Shown here piece by piece: positions 17,061 to 26,068 of a DNA stretch of 64,000 nt; position 1 is the stretch's first letter; the number at the start of each line of letters is the position of its first letter. Where the stretch lies: positions 728,684-792,683 of the forward strand of contig JAIBAY010000002.1 of assembly GCA_019694975.1 (NCBI GenBank), in the 5' to 3' direction. Source of the DNA: Chitinophagales bacterium (GTDB lineage: Bacteria > Bacteroidota > Bacteroidia > Chitinophagales > UBA10324). The notes beneath the pieces are model-generated. The model saw only the letters and a program-made list of their open reading frames with translations. It did not search any database and was not told the origin of the DNA. The translations under genes were made by a program, and so were the position numbers.

Positions 17061-17333
17061 TCAGGAACGGCTGTTATGCACTATCAATCCCTGCCGTGAA
17101 GCAACAAATGCTGACCGTTCCATGACTGAGAAATCCGGTTGTTCCAGTTTCTCATAGTCCTTCATCACGTCGTTGTATTGCATCTGTATAATAAAGCCTT
17201 TATGCAACAGGCTCGTCAATGTTGTCCGCAGTACACTTTCTTGCAATGTCAGTTGTTGCACCAGATCAGGGTATGTAGTTACGAAATACAATTCATCTAA
17301 CAACCTGTCTTCGGCATCGGTGAGTGCTTGCAT
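17061..17333 (-). CDS. Small protein, possible winged-helix
   Basis: A 90-residue protein with no catalytic motif. The pattern LLDELYFVTTYPDL followed by two helices and LLHKGFIIQMQY reads like a small winged-helix domain, of a kind found as free-standing short proteins in Bacteroidota. It is on the same strand upstream of the SpoIIE-type phosphatase, 192 nt from its start, but co-transcription is not shown. Could be a DNA- or protein-binding accessory. Low certainty on function, moderate on being a gene because the composition and ATG start look normal. Confidence 0.6.
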   Translation of the reverse strand: MQALTDAEDRLLDELYFVTTYPDLVQQLTLQESVLRTTLTSLLHKGFIIQMQYNDVMKDYEKLEQPDFSVMERSAFVASRQGLIVHNSRS

Positions 17334-17498
17334 GACATCAACCCCTTAGTTGAACAAATCTTTACAGAATACAACTTCACTTTAAGCAAATGCTATCGAA
17401 CCATTTTCTTAATCTTCATGGCAATGGTCTTAACCGGTTCAGCAAAATAAAGTACCATTTGAATTTTCAGGATGGCAACCTGCAGCAATTCATAAGTT

Positions 17499-17520
17499 AA
17501 AACTGTGTGTTACAGTTTTT
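17499..17520 (-). terminator. Candidate terminator after the GT2 gene
   Basis: AAAACTGT-GTGTT-ACAGTTTT is an 8-bp stem with a 5-nt loop, 54 nt beyond the minus-strand GT2 stop. The stem is flanked by a T run on the plus strand and a weaker one on the minus strand. The rest of 17334-17574 shows no feature. Confidence 0.45.
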
Positions 17521-17574
17521 GCTAAGCAGATGTTATTAATTGCCAGTCAACCCTGCAGTATACCGGCAAGAGCC

Positions 17575-18714
17575 TTATTTTATTTTCCTGCCTTTCCATA
17601 AGGTACTTACTAAATTTCCCAGTGCGCCAATAAGCACAATATAAATGATATGCATCATTTGCGCAGGTAAAAACATCCACAGTAATGAACGCCGCCTGAA
17701 AAATGCAGTGACAGCAGCGAAGAAACCAAACTCTGCAATCATCTTAAGCAGCAACTGAAACAGGAGCAAATAAAAATAACTGTTGCTGAAAAGACAATAC
17801 AAAGCGGTAGTCAGGATAGAAAAGTTAAACAGGTATACCAATGCGAGATTGGCGGTGATACGCCAGTCGGAGTAATATCTGGATTTGGAAGCCCAACGTA
17901 TCCGCTGCTGTACAAATGCGCTCCATGTTTTTTGAGCCGAAGTACGTACCACCGCTTCATGGCATTTCATGAAATGAACGGTGCCTTTCCACTTAGCCGC
18001 GATTTTGAGCATCAGCAACACATCATCACCAGATGCGATCTGGCTGATGCCTTCGTATCCGTTGACCTGATCAAATGCCAGCCGGCGGAAGGCAAGGTTG
18101 GCTCCGTTACACATGACCGGGAAATTAAACTGCAGTGTCCCGCCGGTAATGCCAATCATGCCCATGAAATCGAGTGACTGAAACAACTCAAAGAAACTTC
18201 TTTCGCCGCTATAAGTAACCGGTGAAACAATCATGTTACAGCGTTGTTTTTCATAAAAACTAACGATAGCCGTCAACCATCCGGCGTCCATAGAGCAGTC
18301 TGCATCGGTGGTGATAATGAGTTCACCGGTTGTTGCAGCTATACCAGTTTGCAGCGCCTTCTTTTTGTAAGCAGGCTGATGTTCTTCATTGCTGAACAAT
18401 TCCTGCATCCTGATCAGCTTCACTCCCTTTGACTGAAAGGAGGATACAATCTCCGCTGTTTTATCAGTGGAACAATCATCTGCTACCACAATGTTCGTTA
18501 ATGCCGAAGGATAATCCTGGCTGGTAAGATCACCGAGCAGCCTTCCAATATTCTGCTCCTCATTTCTGGCGGCAAGGACGATAGAAACAGTGGTATGTCC
18601 GCTCACGTCACCGGGTGTATATTCAGGCAACAGCAGCCAGCCGGCCAGGTAGAAGATAAACAACAGTGTGTAACAGACTGTCAGCAGTAATACGATGATG
18701 GTATAGATCATCAT
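17575..18714 (-). CDS. Membrane GT2 glycosyltransferase
   Basis: A 379-residue GT-A glycosyltransferase with an N-terminal membrane helix (about 4-28) and two or three C-terminal ones (about 280-370). Motifs are LAARNEEQNIGRLL for nucleotide binding, the TTDADCSMD metal site (DxD), GDDVLL and QQRIRW (QxxRW). This arrangement fits family 2 enzymes that act on lipid or polysaccharide acceptors at the inner membrane. Its start overlaps the stop of the upstream hydrolase gene by 4 nt, so the two are translated together. Substrate cannot be read from sequence. Confidence 0.9.
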   Translation of the reverse strand: MMIYTIIVLLLTVCYTLLFIFYLAGWLLLPEYTPGDVSGHTTVSIVLAARNEEQNIGRLLGDLTSQDYPSALTNIVVADDCSTDKTAEIVSSFQSKGVKLIRMQELFSNEEHQPAYKKKALQTGIAATTGELIITTDADCSMDAGWLTAIVSFYEKQRCNMIVSPVTYSGERSFFELFQSLDFMGMIGITGGTLQFNFPVMCNGANLAFRRLAFDQVNGYEGISQIASGDDVLLMLKIAAKWKGTVHFMKCHEAVVRTSAQKTWSAFVQQRIRWASKSRYYSDWRITANLALVYLFNFSILTTALYCLFSNSYFYLLLFQLLLKMIAEFGFFAAVTAFFRRRSLLWMFLPAQMMHIIYIVLIGALGNLVSTLWKGRKIK

Positions 18715-19553
18715 ACCGTGAGCGCTGCCTGTAATGGGTTATTGAATGCCTCGGTAATCAGGTTATGGCCTTTATCTAACACCACATAATGACAATCCTG
18801 CAATCCCTGTGCGAACTTTCTGCCTGTTTTTTCGGTGATCACCCGGTCGTACCTTCCAATAAACAAATAACTTTTAATATGGTGAGAATTGAGAATGCCT
18901 TTTACTTCCTCCAACTCTACTGCTAAATTTTTCATCGCCATCCATACATCATAAATCTTTTTGCGCTTCGCTTCGGTATTCGTCTGTACCTGCAGGAATT
19001 TAAAGATCCGTTCATCGAGTAACCTCATAAACCGCAGCAACCGCGCCAGCCTGAAAACAAATCCCGGATTTTTTACAAAGCTTTTGAATAGTCTTCTTCC
19101 CCAACCGGGATAAACGGCCACGTTATACCAGGCATTTAATATTACGCCATCAGGCGCTGCGAGTATTACAGCGTCAACCTGCTCAGCAAAAAGGGGAACT
19201 GCAGCCAGCACTATCTTTCCACCAAGACTATATCCCATCAGCGAGAACCGCACCTGCTTTTCAAGTTGCAATACAGCACGAATCATCTCCGCCAGGTCAG
19301 CGGGCATGAATGGTGTATCATGCGGCCATGCTGAATTTCCATGAAAAGGAAGATCAATCGCCACCACCGTAAACGCTGTGTGCATAGATGGCAGCAAGGC
19401 CATAAACTTACCTGCATCTTCACCAAAACCATGAAAACAAATGAGCAACCGGTCGCCTGATCCGAAACGGATAGCATGCATAAACGACGACTTTACAGGA
19501 ATAAAAAAATGCATGTGCAGTTGAAACAGCCATACAAAGTAACCAACAAACAT
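18711..19553 (-). CDS. Alpha/beta hydrolase
   Basis: A hydrolase of about 257-280 residues. The nucleophile elbow is GYSLGG, the acid is likely Asp in GRYDRVIT, and the catalytic His is in DKGHNLI near the C-terminus. HGFGEDAGKF near residue 38 forms the oxyanion region. The N-terminal 24 residues before MHAIRFGSG (19481) may not belong to the protein, so the true start could be 19514 or 19481. It overlaps the GT2 gene by 4 nt. A lipid or ester substrate is likely but unproven. Confidence 0.85.
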   Translation of the reverse strand: MFVGYFVWLFQLHMHFFIPVKSSFMHAIRFGSGDRLLICFHGFGEDAGKFMALLPSMHTAFTVVAIDLPFHGNSAWPHDTPFMPADLAEMIRAVLQLEKQVRFSLMGYSLGGKIVLAAVPLFAEQVDAVILAAPDGVILNAWYNVAVYPGWGRRLFKSFVKNPGFVFRLARLLRFMRLLDERIFKFLQVQTNTEAKRKKIYDVWMAMKNLAVELEEVKGILNSHHIKSYLFIGRYDRVITEKTGRKFAQGLQDCHYVVLDKGHNLITEAFNNPLQAALTV

Positions 19554-19602
19554 CAGCTTCTGTTAAATTATACATGCTTGCCACTACAAATATTTTTTTA
19601 CC

Positions 19603-20172
19603 TTGAAAAAAAATAACGCTTTGCTGGAAAAATTAATGGTCTGGTATTTTAAGCTCCGCGGCTGGAAGACGGGTGCGAATGTTCCGCCGGAATTAAAAAA
19701 ATGCGTGATGATTGTTGCGCCGCATACCAGCGGATGGGACTTTATCTATGGCGCAGCAGCCAAATCATTGCTTGGTTTCGATGCGAAATATCTTGCGAAG
19801 AAAGAGTTGTTCAGGTGGCCGCTGAAAGGCATGTTCATCAAACTCGGTGGCGTGCCGGTTGACCGTGGCAAACACAATGGCATGGTGGAAGCGATGATAG
19901 ATTATCTGAATAAAAATGATAGAGCCATAGTGGTTTTTCCACCGGAAGGTACCCGAAAACGCACCTCAAAATGGAAGAAAGGATTTTACCATGTGGCAAT
20001 GGGTGCCCATGTTCCGGTTATCATGGCCTATATTGATTTCAAACAGAAGAAAGCCGGTATCGGACCTTATTTTAATCCGAGCGGAGATCTTCAGCAGGAT
20101 CTGAAGATCATCGCTGATTTTTACAAAGACATCACCGCCTGCCATCCGGAAAAATTTGCCCTGCCTGAATAA
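19603..20172 (+). CDS. 1-acyl-glycerol-3-phosphate acyltransferase-like (PlsC family)
   Basis: A 189-residue acyltransferase with the PlsC motifs HTSGWD (H-x4-D catalytic) and FPPEGTRKR (EGT phosphate-binding). It should transfer an acyl group to a lysophosphatidate or similar lipid at the inner membrane. The first in-frame codon is TTG at 19603, which places MKKNNALLEKL before the ATG at 19636. A TTG (N19) TACCTTGA sequence overlaps the TTG start, so if that is the promoter the ATG at 19636 is the better start. It is divergent from the hydrolase/GT2 pair with 49 nt between. Confidence 0.9.
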   Translation: MKKNNALLEKLMVWYFKLRGWKTGANVPPELKKCVMIVAPHTSGWDFIYGAAAKSLLGFDAKYLAKKELFRWPLKGMFIKLGGVPVDRGKHNGMVEAMIDYLNKNDRAIVVFPPEGTRKRTSKWKKGFYHVAMGAHVPVIMAYIDFKQKKAGIGPYFNPSGDLQQDLKIIADFYKDITACHPEKFALPE

Positions 20173-20291
20173 TATTCCATTGACGACCGTAATTTTTTCA
20201 GGGAGTAATCGCCGGATACTTTACGTTGCATCAATCAACTATTCGATTAATTTTACTACCCTTCTTTACTGATGGCAGTTCGGAATCTATC

Positions 20292-22139
20292 ATGCGCGAC
20301 TACTTGTTGCTGATTTTCAAGTTGTTTATTTTCTGGTGGATCATTTTCCTGACCAACAGGATCGTGTTCATCGCCTTCTTTGCTGGTAAGTTTGCAGGCA
20401 TACCAACGATTGAATTACTGGCAGCATTCTATCACGGTTTTCCGCTCGATCTCTCGGCGATTTGTTACCTGTTAGTGCTTCCATTGCTGCTGCTGATTGT
20501 TCAGCAATTCACAGCGATTGACTTTTATCGCTACTTTTTTACGGGCTACCTGTCAGTCGCTTTGATACTAACCTCTTTTGTTTGTGTTTTTGACCTTGCC
20601 ATCTATGCTGACTGGGGAACCAAGTTAAGCTACCGTGCCATTCATTATCTCAGGTATGCCAGGGACGGTGCGGCATTTGTAAAACTGAATGATACGGTAA
20701 TATTATTCGTGCTGATGATCCTTCAGTTGGCAGCAGGTTTCCTGCTTTACAGGAAGATGTTCAGCGGACAGCAATTCCGGTTTCAGCGCCAGAGGTCACC
20801 CTTGATTCTCCTGTTGATACAGGCCATCCTTACCGGATTACTTTTTTTGGGAATACGTGGCGGATGGCAACAGATACCCATCAATGAAAGCAGCGCCTAT
20901 TTTTCGAAGCACCAGATTGTAAATGACGCAGCAGTGAATACGGCCTGGAATGGTGCGAAGAAAACTTTACAGGATGAAGTATCGCTCTATAAGAACCCGT
21001 ACAAGTTTTTCACTGCGGAAACTGCATCGCAGCAAGTGAAGTCGTTGTATACGGTGAATAGAGATTCAACGGTTCAGTTTTTAACGACTACCCGGCCTAA
21101 CATTGTGTTATTTATTCTGGAAAGTTTTACCGCTGATGTGGTGGCAGCGCTGGGAGGCGAACCATCAGTAACGCCTCGTCTCGATACATTGATTCAGCAT
21201 GGATTATTATTCAGTAATATTTATTCGCAGGGGTTCAGGACTGATCAGGGTCTTTCCGGTATCTTAAGCGGATTCCCGGCGCAGCCAAATTTCTCCATCA
21301 TCATGCAGCCGGAGAAGGTCCAACACCTCAGCTTTCTGCCTGAGCACCTGAAGGCAGCAGGATATCAAATTTCCTTCTATTATGGAGGGGAATCAGCTTT
21401 TGCAAATATGAAGGCTTACCTCCTTGCTGCAGGCATTGATAACATCATTGATAAAAATTCATTCGCTGCCGGAGAGATGAATGCCAAATGGGGAGCGCAT
21501 GATGGTTTTGTATTCCGGAAGCAGGCGAAGGAGGCCGGCAAAGCGCAGGCACCATTCTTCTCTGTCATTCTTTCACTGAGCAGTCATGAACCATTCGAAG
21601 TGCCGATGGAAACCCGCTTTCCCGGAACTGATATGGCTTCCAAATTCCGGAATTCATGCGCTTACACTGATTTGTCAATCGGTGAATATTTTCAACTGGC
21701 GAAAAAAGAACCCTGGTATCCAAACACCTTGTTCATCTTTGTAGCAGACCATGGACATTTACTGCCACGCAACAGGAGTCCGCGCGAACCGGCCCGGTTC
21801 CATATTCCGCTCATTTTTTATGGCGAGGTGATTAATCCATTGTTCAGGGGGAAAATAATTCCCGGACCCGGTATGCAATGCGACCTGCCTGCATCACTGC
21901 TGGCACAGCTTCAATTGCCTCATGCCGAATTTACGTGGAGCAACAACCTGATGAATCCTTACCGCAACCATTTTGCTTACTATACCTCCGATGATGCCTT
22001 TGGCTGGATATCCGGTAACGGGAATATGGAATATGATTTCAAAAGCAACAGCATAAAAAATAATCGTTTAGCCGACAGCGAAATAATGTCGGCAAAGGCT
22101 TTCCTGCAGGAATTGTTTGAAGAGTATATCAGCTATTGA
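20292..22139 (+). CDS. LTA-synthase-like membrane sulfatase/phosphotransferase
   Basis: A 615-residue protein with five N-terminal membrane helices (about 5-190) and an external alkaline-phosphatase-superfamily sulfatase domain. The nucleophile Thr is in SQGFRTDQGLSG, and metal ligands include ESFTADV near the domain start and FVADHGH. LTA synthases and related phosphoethanolamine or phosphoglycerol transferases share this layout. In a Gram-negative phylum it probably adds phosphoglycerol or similar groups to a periplasmic glycan or lipid. The frame opens at TTG 20226, but ATG 20292 directly before the first helix is preferred. It follows the acyltransferase, same strand. Confidence 0.9.
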   Translation: MRDYLLLIFKLFIFWWIIFLTNRIVFIAFFAGKFAGIPTIELLAAFYHGFPLDLSAICYLLVLPLLLLIVQQFTAIDFYRYFFTGYLSVALILTSFVCVFDLAIYADWGTKLSYRAIHYLRYARDGAAFVKLNDTVILFVLMILQLAAGFLLYRKMFSGQQFRFQRQRSPLILLLIQAILTGLLFLGIRGGWQQIPINESSAYFSKHQIVNDAAVNTAWNGAKKTLQDEVSLYKNPYKFFTAETASQQVKSLYTVNRDSTVQFLTTTRPNIVLFILESFTADVVAALGGEPSVTPRLDTLIQHGLLFSNIYSQGFRTDQGLSGILSGFPAQPNFSIIMQPEKVQHLSFLPEHLKAAGYQISFYYGGESAFANMKAYLLAAGIDNIIDKNSFAAGEMNAKWGAHDGFVFRKQAKEAGKAQAPFFSVILSLSSHEPFEVPMETRFPGTDMASKFRNSCAYTDLSIGEYFQLAKKEPWYPNTLFIFVADHGHLLPRNRSPREPARFHIPLIFYGEVINPLFRGKIIPGPGMQCDLPASLLAQLQLPHAEFTWSNNLMNPYRNHFAYYTSDDAFGWISGNGNMEYDFKSNSIKNNRLADSEIMSAKAFLQELFEEYISY

Positions 22140-22184
22140 CCTGCGACTTACGTTTTCCAGTTACCCGTCAACAATGAGAGTTCC

Positions 22185-22215
22185 TTGCATTTAGTATTGA
22201 AAAAAATTATCTTTA
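22185..22215 (+). promoter_or_regulatory. Candidate promoter for the DUF4231 gene
   Basis: TTG at 22185-22187, then 20 nt, then TATCTTTA at 22208-22215. This is one base off the TAnnTTTG consensus at normal spacing, 45 nt before the ATG. Confidence 0.45.
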
Positions 22216-22260
22216 GTCCAACTTACTCCTTGTTTCGCCTCAAACCTCAATTGAATAGCC

Positions 22261-22872
22261 ATGAACAAAGCTGCCTTTGAAGACTATCTGACAAACCGGT
22301 ACGAAGAACAGATGAAATATTATGCGAAGTCATCGCGTGAAAACCGGGACAAGTACAGGAAATTTCAATGGGCGCTGATCATCTTATCGGCCATTGCGCC
22401 GGTATTGATTGCCCTCGATGGCGTTCGAATCGCAGGTGATGCAGAACATCCCGTGATGCTGAACATTAAACTGATTACCGTTATCATCACATCCGTAGTG
22501 GCTATCCTCACTACCGGCCTCAAGACATTTAACTATTTCGAAAACTATGTACGATACCGCAATACACGGGAAGAGATGAAACGGGAAATTCATTTTTACA
22601 ATTTCAGGGTAGGGCCATATAGTGAACACGGCATCAACAAGGAATCTCTGTTTGTATCACGGGTTGAATCTATCTTAGACAAGGAACACACACAGTGGCC
22701 GGAGTCGAAGAAACTGCAGGAACAGGATAAAGACAAAGACAAAGAAAAACAGCATGAAGATCCTGTGGTGCCGGCAACACCTTCAGATGAATCTGTGCCG
22801 GCGGATAATACTGATGAACTGCCACCAGCACCTGAAGCATCAGCAGAAGATCAAGGTGATAAAAAACCATGA
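22261..22872 (+). CDS. DUF4231 family membrane protein
   Basis: A 203-residue protein. Residues 1-40 are charged and helical, followed by two membrane helices (about 40-58 and 72-92, ITVIITSVVAILTTGL), then a helical domain with FNYFENYVRYRNTREEMKRE. This matches DUF4231 (SLATT-like) proteins, which are two-helix membrane proteins of unknown activity, some linked to nucleotide-signalling or defence systems. The C-terminal 60 residues are low-complexity and charged (Lys/Asp/Glu then Pro/Ala/Asp), likely disordered. No defence gene is adjacent, so a housekeeping role is just as likely. Confidence 0.8.
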   Translation: MNKAAFEDYLTNRYEEQMKYYAKSSRENRDKYRKFQWALIILSAIAPVLIALDGVRIAGDAEHPVMLNIKLITVIITSVVAILTTGLKTFNYFENYVRYRNTREEMKREIHFYNFRVGPYSEHGINKESLFVSRVESILDKEHTQWPESKKLQEQDKDKDKEKQHEDPVVPATPSDESVPADNTDELPPAPEASAEDQGDKKP

Positions 22873-23001
22873 TGACAAAGTCATCACGTGGTCTATATAG
22901 AAATCATACCATTGTGTGGATTGTTCTGCGTTTGAAGTTAATTTAACCTGGCATCACCTTTTTGAAGGCACTGCTATCAATGATCGTTACAGATGATGCA
23001 T

Positions 23002-23027
23002 AAAAAAAGGGAGAACCTCGCTCTCCC
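23002..23027 (-). terminator. Intrinsic terminator after ftsZ
   Basis: Read on the minus strand, GGGAGA-gcgaggt-TCTCCC is a 6-bp GC-rich stem followed directly by seven T. It lies 30 nt beyond the ftsZ stop and should end transcription of the dcw cluster. This is the best terminator in the window. Confidence 0.85.
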
Positions 23028-23056
23028 TCTCACAAATTATTGCAGGTTCATCCTGA

Positions 23057-24643
23057 TTAATCCACCCTGTCCTTTCCATGCAGAAAGGAATTATTCTTTT
23101 TCAGCTCCGGCAGTTTAGCTGGGTCATCGGAGTTTTCTACAAAATAGGGAGAAAGGTTTGATTCTGATGAATGATCCACATCTTTCAGATTGATGCCGCG
23201 CCGCAGGTAAGCCGGTTCCTTTTCCATTTCATTGATCGCTGCAGGATTGTTGAGTTTAAAGCTGAGATTCTTAAGCTTGTTCACCCTGTCGCGGGCTACA
23301 TTTTTGGAAAGATCAGGCGACTGATTCTCGGGAGTGGGTTGTTGCTTCTCTTCCAGTATCTCACGGACATCCTTTTCACGCAGCGTAAAATCATCAGACC
23401 GCGGCGTTGCCTCCTGCTTGTGCGTATCTTCCTGCAGTTCAATTTTTAAGGTTGGTGTGCTGAATGATTTTTCTGTGAGATCAAATTCAAACGGGATCTC
23501 AGGTGTCAGCATATCATTTCCGCTTTCACGCTCAGGCTTTGCCTGCACCTTGATTTTGCGCACTTCCTTTTCTTCCTTTTCAATCACTGTCACTTTAGCA
23601 ACATCTGTGGTTACTTTCACTTCAGTTTCCAGCGTATGCTTCACCACATTTTTCTTCGAGAGATCTTTGCGTTGCGTGGAGGTGGCTTCAAATCCGGTGG
23701 CAATCACTGTTACGCTGATCTTCTCGCCCATCGATTCATTGTAACAATTACCCCAGATAATATTTGTTTCGAAGCCGGCTTCCCGCTGAATATATTCCGT
23801 TATCTCACTCACTTCATCCAATGTTACTTCCACGGAACCGGAAGTGATATTGACCAGTATATTTTTCGCGCCGCGGATATCGTTGTCATTCAGCAACGGT
23901 GAATTCAAAGCGGCTTCAACGGCGTTCACTGCACGATTCTCTCCTTCAAACGAAGCCATACCCATTATTGCCACACCACTGTTGCGCATCACGGTATTCA
24001 CATCTTCGAAATCCACGTTTACATAACCCGGAACAGTGATGATTTCAGCTATACTCTTTGCTGCATTGGACAGGATATTATCGGCCTGTGAGAATGCAGC
24101 ACTCAATGTCAGGTTACCATGAATCTCCCGCAGCTTATCGTTTGAAATAACCAGCAGTGTGTCAACATGATTTTTCATTTCAGAAATTCCATCGGAGGCC
24201 TGTTGAAAGCGGCGGGGACCTTCTGCAGAGAAAGGACTGGTGATCAAACCAACTGTGAGTATCCCCATCTCCTTTGCAATCTTGGCAATTACGGGAGCCG
24301 CACCGGTGCCGGTGCCTTTACCCATTCCTGCTGTGATGAACAGCATCTTTGTATTTTTTTCAAGGAATGCTTTCAGCGCATCCACCGATTCGAGTGCGGA
24401 ACGTTTACCCACTTCTGGATTCATGCCCGCACCGCGGCCTTCTGTGAGGTTTACACCTAATTGCACTTTGTTTGGCACAGGGCTCATCTCGAGCGCTTGC
24501 CTGTCGGTATTGGCAACCACAAAGTTTACTCCTACTATCCCCTGCCGGAACATATGGTTCACGGCATTGCCGCCACCACCTCCTACACCAATAACTTTGA
24601 TAATGGAAGCCTGTTCCTGTGGTAAATCGAATTGAATTGACAT
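23057..24643 (-). CDS. ftsZ: Cell division GTPase FtsZ
   Basis: The tubulin-like GTPase that forms the division ring. The GTP-binding motif GKGTGTGAAP is at about residues 108-117, and the N-terminal GVGGGGGNAVNHM and the synergy loop region are intact. At 528 residues it is longer than the E. coli protein because of an extended charged linker (about 335-470). The tail, with YLRRGINLKDVDHSSESNL and a final NNSFLHGKDRVD, is of the type found in Bacteroidota FtsZ rather than the proteobacterial one. It is the last gene of the dcw cluster, 94 nt after ftsA, and is followed by an intrinsic terminator. Confidence 0.98.
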   Translation of the reverse strand: MSIQFDLPQEQASIIKVIGVGGGGGNAVNHMFRQGIVGVNFVVANTDRQALEMSPVPNKVQLGVNLTEGRGAGMNPEVGKRSALESVDALKAFLEKNTKMLFITAGMGKGTGTGAAPVIAKIAKEMGILTVGLITSPFSAEGPRRFQQASDGISEMKNHVDTLLVISNDKLREIHGNLTLSAAFSQADNILSNAAKSIAEIITVPGYVNVDFEDVNTVMRNSGVAIMGMASFEGENRAVNAVEAALNSPLLNDNDIRGAKNILVNITSGSVEVTLDEVSEITEYIQREAGFETNIIWGNCYNESMGEKISVTVIATGFEATSTQRKDLSKKNVVKHTLETEVKVTTDVAKVTVIEKEEKEVRKIKVQAKPERESGNDMLTPEIPFEFDLTEKSFSTPTLKIELQEDTHKQEATPRSDDFTLREKDVREILEEKQQPTPENQSPDLSKNVARDRVNKLKNLSFKLNNPAAINEMEKEPAYLRRGINLKDVDHSSESNLSPYFVENSDDPAKLPELKKNNSFLHGKDRVD

Positions 24644-24737
24644 TGATGGGTTGTTGGTTTTTAAAAAATATTTTTAATTGAAATTTCCTTTGATCATGAT
24701 GATGTGTTGCCAGTGAAGGGCACACCATGCTTTTGCA

Positions 24738-26042
24738 TCATTTAAAATTTTCATCCACTCCTTCGCTGAAAAAATTCTTGGCTGATTCGAAAAAAGAACC
24801 GAAAAACTTTTTGGGTTCCTTCTTTTCCTCCATCACTGTTTCCGGCGCCTGAACAGCAGTTTGCGGAATCTCCTTCGCACGTTTATAGCTGTAATCTTCG
24901 AAGCCTTTCAGTATGAGTCCTACGCCCGTAGAATACATCGGGTGTTTCACATTTTCCAGTTTCACCGGGGCAAGATGTTCAATCGGTAATCCAATGCGTG
25001 CATCCAGGCCGGTGATATATTCCACGAGCTGAACCAGGTTCTTTAACTGCGCACCGCCACCGGTTACCACCACACCGGCAATGAGTTTATTCTTGTAGCC
25101 GGAAATATTTATTTCTGAATCAACATGCTCAAGAATTTCTTCCATGCGTGCATTGATGATGTTGGCAAGATTGCGAACGGAGATTTCTTTTGCATCTCTT
25201 CCACGCAAGCCGGGAATAGATACAATCTGGTTGTCCATGGAAGCATCGGCAATAGCACTGCCAAAACGCAGTTTCAGTATTTCAGCCTGGTTGCGCATCA
25301 CCATACATCCTTCTTTGATATCATCGGTGATCACATTTCCGCCAAAAGGAATAACATAAGTATGCCGGATAATGCCATCCTGGAAAATTGCAATGTCAGT
25401 AGTGCCGCCGCCTATATCTACCAATGCAACGCCGGCTTCCTTCTCTTCTTCGCTCAGCACCGCTGCAGAAGATGCCAGCGGTTCCAGTATCATATCCACC
25501 ATGTTCAGTCCTGCTTTCTCCACGCATTTCTTGATGTTTTGCGCAGCGCTGATCTGACCGGTTATGATATGGAAATTCGCTTCCAGTCGGATGCCTGCCA
25601 TGCCTACCGGATCCTTGATGCCGGCTTCATTATCTACAATATATTCCTGGGGAAGAACATGAATGATACGGTCGCCCGGATTGACGACAAGCCGTTTCAT
25701 ATCATCCGCAAGTTTGCGGATATCATCATTGCAGATTTCCGTATCCATGTTATCCCGCACGAGAATGCCGCGATGCTGCAGGCTTTTGATATGCTGGCCG
25801 GCAATGCCCACATACACATTTTTGATTTCAACACCGGAGTGGTCTTCCGCTTCACGGACCGCCTTAGTGATGGCATCCACGGTTTTATCGATGTTGGCCA
25901 CCACGCCGCGTGATACACCAAGCGATTCTGATTTTCCCATGCCCACCACTTCAATCTTTCCATGTTCATTCCTCCGCGCTACAATAGCGCAGATCTTGGT
26001 GGTACCGATATCGAGTCCTACAATAAATTCTGTGTTCATCAT
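24738..26042 (-). CDS. ftsA: Cell division protein FtsA
   Basis: An actin-family ATPase of 434 residues that tethers FtsZ to the membrane. The phosphate-1 loop is GLDIGTTKI near residue 9, the phosphate-2 loop VDIGGGTTDIAIF near 200, and the adenosine region VVTGGGAQLKN near 335. The C-terminal helix KFFGSFFESAKNFF is amphipathic, as expected for the membrane-targeting sequence. It lies between ftsQ and ftsZ in the standard order, 26 nt after ftsQ. Two adjacent ATG codons make the exact start uncertain by one residue. Confidence 0.98.
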   Translation of the reverse strand: MMNTEFIVGLDIGTTKICAIVARRNEHGKIEVVGMGKSESLGVSRGVVANIDKTVDAITKAVREAEDHSGVEIKNVYVGIAGQHIKSLQHRGILVRDNMDTEICNDDIRKLADDMKRLVVNPGDRIIHVLPQEYIVDNEAGIKDPVGMAGIRLEANFHIITGQISAAQNIKKCVEKAGLNMVDMILEPLASSAAVLSEEEKEAGVALVDIGGGTTDIAIFQDGIIRHTYVIPFGGNVITDDIKEGCMVMRNQAEILKLRFGSAIADASMDNQIVSIPGLRGRDAKEISVRNLANIINARMEEILEHVDSEINISGYKNKLIAGVVVTGGGAQLKNLVQLVEYITGLDARIGLPIEHLAPVKLENVKHPMYSTGVGLILKGFEDYSYKRAKEIPQTAVQAPETVMEEKKEPKKFFGSFFESAKNFFSEGVDENFK

Positions 26043-26068
26043 TTTGCTGTTGTTTAAAATTTTAAGAT

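Noticed and set aside
22261..22872. Defence system suggested by a DUF4231/SLATT-like protein
   Set aside because: No nucleotide cyclase or effector partner is adjacent; cdaA is 20 kb away in a housekeeping context.
25125..25913. Long plus-strand frame (262 codons) opposite ftsA
   Set aside because: ftsA is certain on the minus strand; the plus-strand frame has no domain and an odd Ile/His/Phe-rich composition.
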